From Ignavibacteriales bacterium (GTDB lineage Bacteria; Bacteroidota; Ignavibacteria; UBA10030), in NCBI GenBank assembly GCA_026390585.1, contig JAPLFP010000218.1, positions 1 through 33,076 of the forward strand: 33,076 nucleotides of DNA. The letters run 5' to 3'. The first letter of the stretch is position 1. The number at the start of each line of letters is the position of its first letter. The translations under genes were made by a program, and so were the position numbers. This document shows positions 16,644-24,413 of the stretch, in pieces. The notes under the pieces were generated by a model. That model was not told the DNA's origin, searched no databases, and was given only the letters and a program-made list of their open reading frames with translations.

Positions 16644-17696
16644 ATGACTGATCAAAGCCACTCCTCTCAAGGAACGCAGTTCCTTTTCGTGATAGCAGCA
16701 CTTGTCATCATCATCTGGGGCTTCACTCTGGCCCAGTCCGTTATCGTGCTCTTCCTGGTCGCCGTATTCCTTGCTGTCCTCGGTACACCCCCTGTGTTGT
16801 GGTTGCAGCGGAAACGCGTTCCTTCCGTTCTCGCCGCCTTGACAGTGATCGCTGCAATGGTGGCTATTCTCTTGAGTGCGGGAGTTCTCGTCGGCGCATC
16901 TCTCGGCGATTTTACCAGCAACGTTCCGGCCTATCAGGTGCGGCTGCAGGAACAGGTCCAATCGCTCAAGGTGTTTCTCGCGAGCAAGGGGATAGAAAAC
17001 GTGGATAAGATCCTCACGGACTATGTCAATCCGGCTGCACTCATGCGTCTTACGGCGAGCCTTCTCTCGGGTCTGGGCTCCACGCTTTCCAATATTTTCC
17101 TCATCCTCCTTATCGTGACATTCATTCTCCTGGAAGCGCCGAGCTTCCCCAAAAAACTCAGGGCTGCATTCGGGGGCAGACTGCTGGGGGCTCATTCATT
17201 CATGAAATTCACTGACGACATCTATCGCTATGTTGTTGTGAAGACGGGTGTCAGCGCGAGCACGGGAATCTTGACGGGTGTTTGGCTGGTAATTCTCGGA
17301 GTCGATTATCCTGTACTCTGGGGATTTCTGTCATTCTTGCTCAACTATGTTCCGAACCTGGGTGTCGTGATCGCAGCTGTTCCACCAGTTCTGCTGGCGC
17401 TCGTTCAATATGGATTGGGCCGTGCGTTGCTCGTGGCCGCCGGCTATCTCGCAGTGAATATTGTTGTCGGCACAATCCTGGAGCCGAGGATTGTAGGCCG
17501 TGGGGTCGGTCTGTCGACGCTGGTTGTCTTTCTTTCATTGATTCTCTGGGGGAGTATTTTCGGTCTGGTTGGAATGGTACTGTGCGTCCCTATTACAATG
17601 ACGCTCAAGTTTGCACTTGAGACTCATGAGCAAACACGCTGGCTTGCTGTGCTGCTGGGAAGGGAGCCGTCCAACGGCGGACAGGCCGGCGGGTAG
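16644..17696 (+). CDS. AI-2E family (PerM/UPF0118) transporter
   Basis: The 350-residue protein shows the layout of this family: two N-terminal helices (residues ~12-48), a third at ~62-85, a long amphipathic soluble stretch (~90-140) and a C-terminal block of five helices. The conserved NYVPNLG (234-240) and the ILEPRIVGRGVGLSTLVVFLSLILWG segment typical of the family are both seen. Some members export the autoinducer AI-2, others act as Na+/H+ antiporters, so the name alone does not prove signalling. The start ATG at 16644 (MTDQSHSSQ) has a CCCCGAGGCGCACGT leader. The sequence is full length with no defects. A cluster of GCACTAGTGC palindromes upstream may control it; that is inference. Confidence 0.92.
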   Translation: MTDQSHSSQGTQFLFVIAALVIIIWGFTLAQSVIVLFLVAVFLAVLGTPPVLWLQRKRVPSVLAALTVIAAMVAILLSAGVLVGASLGDFTSNVPAYQVRLQEQVQSLKVFLASKGIENVDKILTDYVNPAALMRLTASLLSGLGSTLSNIFLILLIVTFILLEAPSFPKKLRAAFGGRLLGAHSFMKFTDDIYRYVVVKTGVSASTGILTGVWLVILGVDYPVLWGFLSFLLNYVPNLGVVIAAVPPVLLALVQYGLGRALLVAAGYLAVNIVVGTILEPRIVGRGVGLSTLVVFLSLILWGSIFGLVGMVLCVPITMTLKFALETHEQTRWLAVLLGREPSNGGQAGG

Positions 17697-17754
17697 GCGG
17701 TTTGCCCAGAAACCATCTCAAAAATACGTATCGGTGGTTCTGATACCAGATCTT

Positions 17755-17822
17755 CCTTGCGTTTCTCTGCGTTCTCTGCGGTTAAATTCAAACCGCAAAG
17801 GCCGCAGAGGGGCGCAAAGAGG
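17755..17822. repeat. long imperfect palindrome of GCAGAG/GCGTT units
   Basis: The left arm (about 17755-17784, ending TCTCTGCGGTT) and the right arm (from 17791, beginning AACCGCAAAGGCCGCAGAGG) are imperfect reverse complements around a six-base centre. Within each arm, units like CGCAGAGA or CGCAAAGG repeat. Palindromes of this AACCGCAAAGGACGCAAAG type are scattered in many bacterial genomes (recollection). It lies 59 bases past the AI-2E family gene and could act as a bidirectional terminator. Confidence 0.6.
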
Positions 17823-17914
17823 CTTTTGAGATAAGTTCTAAACTGCTTGCGTTGGGCTGATGTGCGGAGGTGGGATTGGTCAAAACATATGTTAGAAAAT
17901 AGAACAGGAAGACA

Positions 17915-20020
17915 ATGATGAAATTGTTGTGGCCTTTGTTATTTTGTTTCGCATTCGAAGCCCTGGCACAAGAGGCGACTCTGCCTTTTTCTTTCAAGGT
18001 GTCGGAGCGGACCGAGAACCTCCCGGTGTATGTGTCTCCGCCTCTTCCCAATCTCTATAACGCTAATGCCAATTTGAAAGTTGGATGGGGGATTGATTCT
18101 CCAACTGGACATGTGATCATCGATCACGAAGCTTGGGTCATGTTCAATAGCGGCAATCAGTATGGAACACATGTTAAGGTCGCACGCTTTAAAGGCACTG
18201 ATTTTGAACATACCACTCGTGAATCTGACGGATCCATCGATGTTGAAAAAGATGGGTCTACCCATTTTTGCGGAGGGATGTGGTACGACAACAGCACGGG
18301 GATTCTCTATGCTCCCATTCATTGTGAATACAAACACGACATCAACCCTCCCGCCGGATGGTGCCGGAAAAAGGTAAGATTGGCAACGAGCACGGATAAA
18401 GGACTTACATGGCATATGGAGGGGGATATTCTAACGGACTATTTCTCCAAAGATGATGACTGGCTAAAATATTCCGGATCTTATTTCGAAGCGGGACCGG
18501 GTGATTTTGATTTCTTTGCAGATTCCCTGGGGGGATATTTCTACATATTTTCGTGCGACTCTTATGCTCCCAAGAATGGCACAATGAATAACTATCTTTG
18601 GTTCAATGAAGTGGCGCGCTGCGCTTTCAGCGACAAGATGGCGCCGGGCACGTGGCAAAAATTCTGCAATGGCGCATGGACTGAGCCGGGACTCGGCGGT
18701 CACTCGTCCAAAGTGTCTATGAATTCCTATGGCATCTATGGCCGCGTCATGTACAGCACTTTTCTCAAGAAATATTTGCGGATTGGTGTCTGCCTGGGAG
18801 TTGTGGACAAAAGGTTCACCGATTTGGGATTCAGAGATGGTTCAATCTTTATGTCGACATGCGATGATCTCGCCAAACAGGAATGGTCCCCCCAACTCAA
18901 GCTTTTCGACGTGCCTGACAATGACAAATTCGGCATTACATTAACAGATGGCAATTCGAGAGATCCCTTTGTCTGTGGAAATGCTCTTCGCATCTACAAT
19001 TACTGGCTGTACAATATTCCTTCAAGGGCCATCGATGTTACGTTTGCGGCGGGAAACACACCGACTGCAGGATTTCCGCGATATGGATCGTATGCTTATG
19101 AACCGCTCCCGGAATCCGGCGACCCCATCGTAAGCCGTAAAACCAAGATCGTTGGTTGCACTCATCCTGATATCATGTATGCCGGCAGGGCATGGATTGT
19201 GAAGAATGCTCCGACGTATTACCGGATGCAAATAAAAGAATGCGATGTTCCCGGTAGCAGCGTGCAATTCTCTTTCAAAGGAGCCGATATCTATTGGCGG
19301 GCTGTTGCAGACAGTGACGCTGGCAAAGCCGATGTTTACATCGACGGTAAACTGGAAGAGACCGTTGACTGTTACTACAGGGAATCTCTTCCATTTCAAT
19401 TTGCTTTCATCAAGACCGGACTGGATCCGGAACAAACTCATACCGTCAGGATTGTCATCAGGGCTGACAAGAACCCCCGGTCACGAGGAACAATGATCCG
19501 GCATATGGCTTTTGAGTATGCCGCTGAAAGCTATAATGCATCAGCAGGTTTTACCAGCGTCATGGGAAAAAACAACTGGCTATATCAGCAATGGGGTGAC
19601 AACAAGTACGGCAATTTGGATTTTCTCTATACCCATAAGGAGGACATAAGAACAGGAAAAGAAAATTCTTTCTATCCCAATTGCTGGGGGAGAAAGGAAA
19701 TCTGCCTCGTTGGCAACAATTATCAAATTCCCGGGAGGATGGATGCCGTCAGAACTTTCATGGTGCCACATGCCGGTAAGATTCGTATTGAAGGCAACAT
19801 TGAAATCGCAAAAGATGCAAACGCCGCTTATGCAGTAAAAATCGTGAAAAATGACAAAGATACGTTGCTGGCGACGGTCGTGAAGTTCGCAAAACCGATT
19901 TCGCATGATTTCATCGTTCCGGTGCAAAAGGATGACGCCATTGTTTTTATCGTAAAAAGGAATGATGGGAAGAACGACGAGAAAGTGATTTGGGAACCCA
20001 CTATAACTTTTTTACATTGA
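17915..20020 (+). CDS. exported multidomain beta-propeller/beta-sandwich protein, probable carbohydrate-active
   Basis: ATG-ATG at 17915 has AGGAAG just upstream and opens a signal peptide (MMKLLWPLLFCFAFEALA). Residues ~25-400 look like a five- or six-bladed propeller of the sialidase/GH43-like kind, with Asp and Glu in conserved-looking turns (HEAWVMFNSGN, STDKGLTWHMEGD, DGNSRDPFVCGN). This is followed by a beta-sandwich at ~430-555 (VQFSFKGADIYWRAV, VYIDGKLEETVDCYY) and a second one at ~570-701 that ends in a WEPTITFLH strand, both like carbohydrate-binding domains. There is no T9SS tail. I cannot assign a family number. The gene lies 80 bases before the folate-corrinoid module and, like it, is AT-richer on sampled lines than the genes to its left. 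It may supply a methylated substrate to that module; this is speculation. Confidence 0.8.
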   Translation: MMKLLWPLLFCFAFEALAQEATLPFSFKVSERTENLPVYVSPPLPNLYNANANLKVGWGIDSPTGHVIIDHEAWVMFNSGNQYGTHVKVARFKGTDFEHTTRESDGSIDVEKDGSTHFCGGMWYDNSTGILYAPIHCEYKHDINPPAGWCRKKVRLATSTDKGLTWHMEGDILTDYFSKDDDWLKYSGSYFEAGPGDFDFFADSLGGYFYIFSCDSYAPKNGTMNNYLWFNEVARCAFSDKMAPGTWQKFCNGAWTEPGLGGHSSKVSMNSYGIYGRVMYSTFLKKYLRIGVCLGVVDKRFTDLGFRDGSIFMSTCDDLAKQEWSPQLKLFDVPDNDKFGITLTDGNSRDPFVCGNALRIYNYWLYNIPSRAIDVTFAAGNTPTAGFPRYGSYAYEPLPESGDPIVSRKTKIVGCTHPDIMYAGRAWIVKNAPTYYRMQIKECDVPGSSVQFSFKGADIYWRAVADSDAGKADVYIDGKLEETVDCYYRESLPFQFAFIKTGLDPEQTHTVRIVIRADKNPRSRGTMIRHMAFEYAAESYNASAGFTSVMGKNNWLYQQWGDNKYGNLDFLYTHKEDIRTGKENSFYPNCWGRKEICLVGNNYQIPGRMDAVRTFMVPHAGKIRIEGNIEIAKDANAAYAVKIVKNDKDTLLATVVKFAKPISHDFIVPVQKDDAIVFIVKRNDGKNDEKVIWEPTITFLH

Positions 20021-20100
20021 CTGTCGAGCTTGAACTCTTCATGATGTTGAACGCGGTCGCAGTGATTTCTTCCTCAATGCTTTCTCAAGGGGGTCGGTGA

Positions 20101-20973
20101 ATGAGTATCCCTGGTCTCACGATCATCGGTGAATCGATTAATGACTCTGTCCCATCCACTCACACATTGTTTGAAGAAAACAACATTGATGGCATCGTTG
20201 ATTTGGCGAGAGTGCAGGCTGAAAAGGGGGCGGCTTGCATTGATGTAAATGTCGGGTCCCGTTCTCCGGGCTTCATGGCAGAGGTTGTTAAGAAAATCCA
20301 AGAGCGCATCTCGCTCCCACTTTCCATAGATACCCCCGATTTGGAAATTGCAGCTGCAGGACTCGAAGCATACGATGCCGAACGTGCCGGAAATCAAAAG
20401 CCGATTCTGAATTCAATTTCTGAATCACGCCTGGAATTGTTTGACCTTTATGCAACTCAGCCGTTCATCCCCATTCTACTCGTCACCGAAGGGTTGGACA
20501 ACTCCGGTGAAATGATCATGAATACGACAGCCGGACAAATCCACGCTACGGCGAAATCGATGGTTGGCATTGCCCGAAAACGGATAGAACGCATAACGAA
20601 CGACAAAATCACTCTTGATCCCGGCATCATGCCGATCGGGAGTGATTCAAAGGGAGATTTCAAGCGGCTCATGGAGGCAATGGCGTTGATTCATCAGGAT
20701 AACGATCTCGCCGGTGTAAACATGTCAGTTGGATTGAGCAACTTTACAGCTATGTTGCCTTCAAAGCGGGGAGACGGTTCGCCGGTGAAAAGCCCACTCG
20801 AGAGTGCATTTCTGACCATGGCAATGCCGCTGGGATTGAATACCATCATCGGTTCTGTGAACCGCAAATACTCGCTTCTGACAGATGATGACGCGGCTAT
20901 GCAATGTCTGAGAGATGCGTTGAAACTGGAGGGGGTAGACATAATAACGAGAGTGATGATGTACTTTTCATAA
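20101..20973 (+). CDS. methyltetrahydrofolate:corrinoid protein methyltransferase (pterin-binding)
   Basis: The 290-residue protein is a single pterin-binding TIM barrel of the dihydropteroate synthase/AcsE/MtvA kind. Seen in order: IIGESIN at the first strand, IDVNVGSR (47-54) with the conserved Asp and Asn, SIDT (75-78), Asn104 in PILNSISES, DPGIMPIG at the sixth strand and GVNMSVGLSNFTAMLP at the seventh. The GLSN turn is typical of B12-dependent folate methyltransferases and unlike folate-synthesis DHPS. The enzyme moves a methyl group between a corrinoid protein and the N5 of tetrahydrofolate. The partner corrinoid protein is encoded at 22836. ATG 20101 follows AAGGGGGTCGGTGA. It is the first gene of the one-carbon set and is cut off from the others by the inverted-repeat unit at 20984-21437. 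Confidence 0.9.
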   Translation: MSIPGLTIIGESINDSVPSTHTLFEENNIDGIVDLARVQAEKGAACIDVNVGSRSPGFMAEVVKKIQERISLPLSIDTPDLEIAAAGLEAYDAERAGNQKPILNSISESRLELFDLYATQPFIPILLVTEGLDNSGEMIMNTTAGQIHATAKSMVGIARKRIERITNDKITLDPGIMPIGSDSKGDFKRLMEAMALIHQDNDLAGVNMSVGLSNFTAMLPSKRGDGSPVKSPLESAFLTMAMPLGLNTIIGSVNRKYSLLTDDDAAMQCLRDALKLEGVDIITRVMMYFS

Positions 20974-20983
20974 GACGTCTTAC

Positions 20984-21437
20984 TTACCACCGATGGCACA
21001 CGGATGATCACCGATAAGAACGAAAAGATAGATCTTTTGTACGAAGAGATAACATATAAGGTCATCGGTGCCGCGATTGAGGTCCATAAAGTCTTAGGTC
21101 CAGGGTATTTAGAGTGAGTATATGAGGATGCATTCTGTTATGAATTGGAAAAGGTGAGCGTTTGTTTTGAACGACAAGTGGAATTGGATGTGAAGTATAA
21201 GGATGCAATTTTCAAGAGGAGGTTTAAGGCGGATTTGATTGTAGAAGAGAAAGTTCTTGTTGAAAACAAAGCGATAGCAGCACTCACCGCCAGCGACGAA
21301 GCACAACTGTTCAATTACTTGAAGACCACTGGATTGCGAGTAGGTTTGCTTTTTAACTTCGGGAATTCCAAGCTGGAAAAGACTAGGCGTATTTTGTAAT
21401 TCAACATCCGTGTGACTCGGTGTGCCATCAGTGGTAA
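20984..21437. mobile_element. inverted-repeat-bounded unit carrying a GxxExxY gene
   Basis: The ends are TTACCACCGATGGCACAC (20984-21001) and GTGTGCCATCAGTGGTAA (21420-21437); reverse-complemented, the right end matches the left at 17 of 18 bases. A further CACACGGATG-like block follows inside both ends, with ten extra bases on the right. The unit is 454 bases and holds one gene, broken by an in-frame stop. It lies between two genes that would otherwise form one operon. I see no clear target-site duplication. A GxxExxY gene is the only cargo, so movement would have to depend on enzymes elsewhere. Confidence 0.65.
21004..21399 (+). pseudogene. GxxExxY family protein, interrupted by UGA
   Basis: Reading from ATG 21004, the frame gives MITDKNEKIDLLYEEITYKVIGAAIEVHKVLGPGYLE in two parts (motif IGAAIEVHKVLGPGYLE), then stop TGA at 21115-21117, and continues in the same frame with VYEDAFCYELEK to RVGLLFNFGNSKLEKTRRI and stop. 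The family motif is GPGFLESVYE, so the stop has replaced the Ser codon, most simply TCA to TGA. The rest is intact (conserved KADLIVEEKVLVENKA and ASDEAQLFNYLK). GxxExxY proteins are related to PD-(D/E)xK nucleases and have no settled function. A restart at TTG 21145 could give an N-truncated product, but the family core would be missing. No SECIS-like element is obvious, so recoding is unlikely. Confidence 0.8.
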
Positions 21438-21491
21438 ACTCAATGAGCAACTACCACACGTCATCAATAATGTGAAGACAAGGAACTATCT

Positions 21492-21950
21492 TTGTTAAAA
21501 GATTTCGTCAGTTTCAACATGCCCCCCATCACGGCAAAGGAACGAAGATTCTCACGTCTTCTCCTCTTTTTTGAAGACATCGTAAAAGTCCCCTTGTTTC
21601 GCTGTCAACATTGTGGCGAATGTATTTTGTCCTCAACAGCGTTTATCTGCAGCCAGAATTGTCCCAAACGGCTGCGCAATGGTCCGTGTGGGGGAACCGG
21701 CGAGGATGGGTCGTGTGAAGTGTATCCCGAACGGAAGTGCGTATGGTACAAAATATACTATCGATCAAAACTGTTGAATCGAATGAGCTTGCTGTACAAA
21801 ATCAACAAGATCCACAATTACAATCTGGAACGCACATCATCGTGGCTCAATGTATTCAGAAAGCGTATCGATCCGCCAATGTGGTTTGTCCGCAATGACA
21901 AGCAAAAAGTGAAGGACCTGATTTCTGATGACGTTCAAAGAAAAGATTGA
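21492..21950 (+). CDS. metV: MetV-like Cys-rich partner of methylenetetrahydrofolate reductase
   Basis: The 152-residue protein has the eight-cysteine pattern of the MTHFR C-terminal/MetV family: Cys38, 41, 44, 53, 57, 66, 75 and 83, within RCQHCGECILSS, SQNCPKRLRNGPCGG and GSCEVYPERKCVWY. In acetogens MetV forms a complex with MetF and helps electrons reach the reductase through an iron-sulfur or zinc site. The start is TTG at 21492 with AAGGA upstream; ATG at 21519 (MPPITAKERR) is an alternative. The last 23 bases overlap metF, which implies translational coupling. The C-terminal third (about residues 88-152) is basic and carries no motif I know. The start codon lies 55 bases past the right end of the inserted GxxExxY unit, so any upstream operon promoter now has to read through that unit. 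Confidence 0.88.
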   Translation: MLKDFVSFNMPPITAKERRFSRLLLFFEDIVKVPLFRCQHCGECILSSTAFICSQNCPKRLRNGPCGGTGEDGSCEVYPERKCVWYKIYYRSKLLNRMSLLYKINKIHNYNLERTSSWLNVFRKRIDPPMWFVRNDKQKVKDLISDDVQRKD

Positions 21951-22824
21951 ATCGAATCAGTTTATCGTTTGCGGGGAAGTCGGCCCGCCGCAAAGCTGCG
22001 ATGGCGATGTCATCCGCAGCAAATCAAAATATTTCAAAGGCTACGTTGATGCTGTCAATATCACCGACAACCAGACGGCGACCGTTCGACTTTCGAGCAT
22101 TGCCTCAGCAAAGATATTGCTGGACGAAGGTGTTGAACCAATCATGCAGATGACTTGCCGGGACCGCAACAGATTGGCGATTCAAAGCGATCTCCTGGGC
22201 GCCGCCGCGTTAGGCATCCGGAATGTGCTCTGCCTGACGGGCGATCATCAGACAATTGGTGACCAACCCGAAGCCAAAGGGGTGTTTGATCTTGATTCCA
22301 TCCAGCTCATAGCCACGGTCTCTGAAATGAACAGGGGATTCCTGCTTTCTGGTTATGAAATGAAAACAGCCACTGCGTTTCTCATTGGCGCAGCGGCGAA
22401 TCCATTCGCTGAGCCGTTTGAAATGCGACTCATTCGTCTGCATAAAAAAATTGAAGCCGGGGCGCATTTCATCCAAACGCAGCCTGTTTTTGATCTGGAG
22501 ATTTTCACCCGATGGATGGAGAGAGTAGTCGAAATGGGTCTTCATGAAAAAACGGCGATTCTCGCCGGCGTCTTGCCGGTAAAATCGCCAAAGACGTTAC
22601 TGTGGATGAAGAAAGAAGTGCCCGGCGTTAAGATACGTGATGAATATATTCACAGAATGAGAGATGCGAGCGATCCGGAGGAAGAGGGCGTCAAAATGGC
22701 TGTTGAGATTATTCAAACGCTAAGAAACATAAAAGGAGTTCGAGGCATCCATTTGATGCCTGCGATGTGGGAGAGTATCACTCCAACGATCATCAAAGAG
22801 GCGCGACTGAATACGACAAACTAG
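21928..22824 (+). CDS. metF: 5,10-methylenetetrahydrofolate reductase
   Basis: This 298-residue TIM-barrel flavoprotein of the MetF family starts MTFKEKIESNQFIVCGEVGPP; Glu17 is the catalytic acid position. Further signs are the VDAVNITDN strand, MQMTCRDRNRLAIQSDLLGAAALGIRNVLCLTGD (the typical folate/FAD region) and GAHFIQTQPVFD, followed by ILAGVLP. It interconverts methylene- and methyl-tetrahydrofolate. The short form paired with MetV is the one used by acetogens and other anaerobes, often run in the methyl-oxidising direction in demethylation pathways. ATG 21928 lies inside the end of the metV-like gene. The corrinoid protein gene follows after 11 bases, so the three are one transcript. 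The direction of the reaction here is inference. Confidence 0.95.
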   Translation: MTFKEKIESNQFIVCGEVGPPQSCDGDVIRSKSKYFKGYVDAVNITDNQTATVRLSSIASAKILLDEGVEPIMQMTCRDRNRLAIQSDLLGAAALGIRNVLCLTGDHQTIGDQPEAKGVFDLDSIQLIATVSEMNRGFLLSGYEMKTATAFLIGAAANPFAEPFEMRLIRLHKKIEAGAHFIQTQPVFDLEIFTRWMERVVEMGLHEKTAILAGVLPVKSPKTLLWMKKEVPGVKIRDEYIHRMRDASDPEEEGVKMAVEIIQTLRNIKGVRGIHLMPAMWESITPTIIKEARLNTTN

Positions 22825-22835
22825 GGAGAAGGATC

Positions 22836-23498
22836 ATGCAAGAGATTGTTGAACAAATTGCCATGTACGTTGCTCGAGGCAAAGTTTCGAAAACAGCCTG
22901 GTGGCCGCCCGATATGAAAGACCAAGACGGCGCCGACGAATTTGCGGCGGACGCGCTGAAGAAGGGCGTTCCACCGAGCGTGCTCTTGGCGGGCTGTATC
23001 CTGGGAATGGAACGAATCGGGAAAGAATTCGGTGAGAACAAAGCGTTTGTAACCAATCTGATCGTATCCGGTGTTGCTATGAATGCTGTTCTGAAACACA
23101 TAAAACCATACCTGGAATCCGGTGAGGTGAAACGCAAAGGCACATTTGTCATTGGAACCGTTACCGGCGATATGCATGACATCGGTAAAAATCTTGTGTC
23201 CATGATTATCAAAGGGGGCGGATTTGAAGTGATCGATCTTGGCGTGGATGTACCAACCAACAAATTCTTGGATGCAATTGCTCAGCACCCGGGTTGTTCT
23301 GTTGGCCTTTCCGCATTGTTGACGACGACAAAGCGCAATATGGCAACCAGCGTTGAAGCCATCAGGAAAACCTATCCTGGCACCAAAGTATTGGTCGGAG
23401 GTGCTCCCATTACGCAAGAATTCTGTACTCAAATTGGCGCCGATTTCTATTCACCAAATGCAAATGAGGCAGTAGGGTATTTGAACAAGTGGGTGTGA
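22836..23498 (+). CDS. corrinoid (B12-binding) methyltransferase protein
   Basis: I place the start at ATG 22836, which has GGGAGAAGG a few bases upstream; the frame is open to 22767, but that part overlaps metF and has no family character. The 220-residue protein has a four-helix cap domain (residues ~1-95, with LLAGCILGMERIGKEFGENKAFVTNLIVSG) and a Rossmann B12 domain. The B12 domain carries DxHxxG (Asp112, His114, Gly117; His114 is the lower ligand to cobalt), VGLSALLTTT and VLVGGAP. This is the MtaC/MtbC-like layout that carries methyl groups on cobalamin between a substrate methyltransferase and a second methyltransferase. The second one is encoded at 20101. No substrate methyltransferase (MtaB, MttB or MtvB type) or reactivating ATPase is in the window. 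Confidence 0.93.
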   Translation: MQEIVEQIAMYVARGKVSKTAWWPPDMKDQDGADEFAADALKKGVPPSVLLAGCILGMERIGKEFGENKAFVTNLIVSGVAMNAVLKHIKPYLESGEVKRKGTFVIGTVTGDMHDIGKNLVSMIIKGGGFEVIDLGVDVPTNKFLDAIAQHPGCSVGLSALLTTTKRNMATSVEAIRKTYPGTKVLVGGAPITQEFCTQIGADFYSPNANEAVGYLNKWV

Positions 23499-23528
23499 AA
23501 ATCCGTAGTATCCTCGAAAGAACGAAAG

Positions 23529-23547
23529 CCCACCGTCGCCCGGTGGG
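23529..23547 (+). terminator. hairpin after the one-carbon operon
   Basis: CCCACCG (23529-23535), loop TCGCC (23536-23540) and CGGTGGG (23541-23547) form a perfect 7-bp stem 30 bases past the corrinoid stop. AACCCC follows and not a T tract, so it is either a weak terminator or an RNA 3'-end stabiliser. Confidence 0.45.
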
Positions 23548-23639
23548 AACCCCGCCGTAAGATCAGAAGAAGAATCCTCGCCTGACCGACGTCTGGCCGA
23601 AATCATGCGGGCCCTGACCTTGTCGGGGCAGGCACGCCC

Positions 23640-23673
23640 GTCCGCCTGTTTGGTGCAAGATGGCCGGGCGGAC
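23640..23673. repeat. GC-rich hairpin related to the insert at 2439-2476
   Basis: GTCCGCC (23640-23646) pairs with GGCGGAC (23667-23673) around a 20-base loop. The flanks GCCCGTCCGCC and GGCCGGGCGGA are shared with 2438-2476, while the loops differ. The reverse strand of this loop carries CATCTTGCACC where copy 1 has AATCTTGGCCC, so the two elements may also be related in opposite orientation. Confidence 0.5.
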
Positions 23674-23947
23674 TCATCAGTGAAGACCCCGTTTTGTCGC
23701 TCAGAGTAACATCCACTCTCTACTCAGTTAGGCCATCGTAGTTCTGTAGTCGTAGCCAGCCTAGCGCCTAATGCCATGATCGTCGCCTCATGGTCGAAAA
23801 GGGATTAATTCCTTTTTCGTCCTTTCGGAGTATTACACTTCAACGCAATCATAGGTATACTTTCTAACGAGGGACGGAGCTCTTCATCGACACAAAGAGG
23901 GCGATTCTCCTTGGAGTGATTTTCCACCAGCAAAGCTGAAACATACT

Positions 23948-24337
23948 ATGGAACCAATAAGCGTCGGAATCTTCCTCGCTACGATGGGAATCAACACTGT
24001 CATCAGCTTCATTGCAGGCATGCTGACCGAACGAGCCAGTACGGAGCGAAAGATCGCTGAACTGAAGAGGCAGATTCTTATCTTATCAAACAAGTCTGCC
24101 ACCATTGGAGATCGACACAAGAAGCTTCTCTGCGCATGCGCTCTCTATGATATCGCTCTTATTAAAGCATCAGAATCCGCGGATGAGGAGGTCCGTAGTC
24201 TTATTTTGGAATTCTCCCCGGTTGCAGCTCTGCTCAAAGAAGGAGGCAGTGGTTGGATCGAACGGATGAAAATTCACTTCCAAATGGAATCGGTGAAGAA
24301 GAAATACCTGGATGGACTTAAGGGGATGGCGAAATGA
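23948..24337 (+). CDS. small membrane-anchored coiled-coil protein, unknown
   Basis: The 129-residue frame starts at ATG 23948 (MEPISVGIFL). Residues ~4-25 form one hydrophobic segment (ISVGIFLATMGINTVISFIAG), followed by a charged heptad-like helix (TERASTERKIAELKRQILILSNK) and a mostly helical rest with two Cys (LLCACALYD). The C-terminus is basic (VKKKYLDGLKGMAK). It should be an inner membrane protein with a cytoplasmic helical domain. I know no family for it. It lies between a gene-poor region and the convergent tamL, and no partner is evident. The coding character (amphipathic helices, no rare-residue runs) is good enough to call it. Confidence 0.6.
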   Translation: MEPISVGIFLATMGINTVISFIAGMLTERASTERKIAELKRQILILSNKSATIGDRHKKLLCACALYDIALIKASESADEEVRSLILEFSPVAALLKEGGSGWIERMKIHFQMESVKKKYLDGLKGMAK

Positions 24338-24413
24338 GGTCAAAAAGAGAGAGGGAAATAGTGGTTTCAGCAACTTGATGGAATCCATATCACCCAACGC
24401 CCACTCACACGGC

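Larger units (their letters stand above)
23499..23947. other. gene-free stretch with GC-rich hairpins
   Basis: About 450 bases hold no convincing gene. They contain a probable terminator hairpin near the corrinoid gene (23529-23547) and a second hairpin (23640-23673) related to the insert in the left-hand repeat. From 23690 to 23947 I see AT-rich sequence that may hold the promoter of the small membrane protein, but no motif I would defend. Confidence 0.6.

Noticed and set aside
21115-21117. Selenocysteine or other recoding of UGA in the GxxExxY gene
   Set aside because: The family has Ser at this place, no catalytic Cys/Sec is expected, and no suitable stem-loop follows.
20101-23498. Full Wood-Ljungdahl pathway
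   Set aside because: No CODH/ACS, no CFeSP subunits and no formate-branch enzymes are in the window; only the methyl-transfer and MetF steps are.
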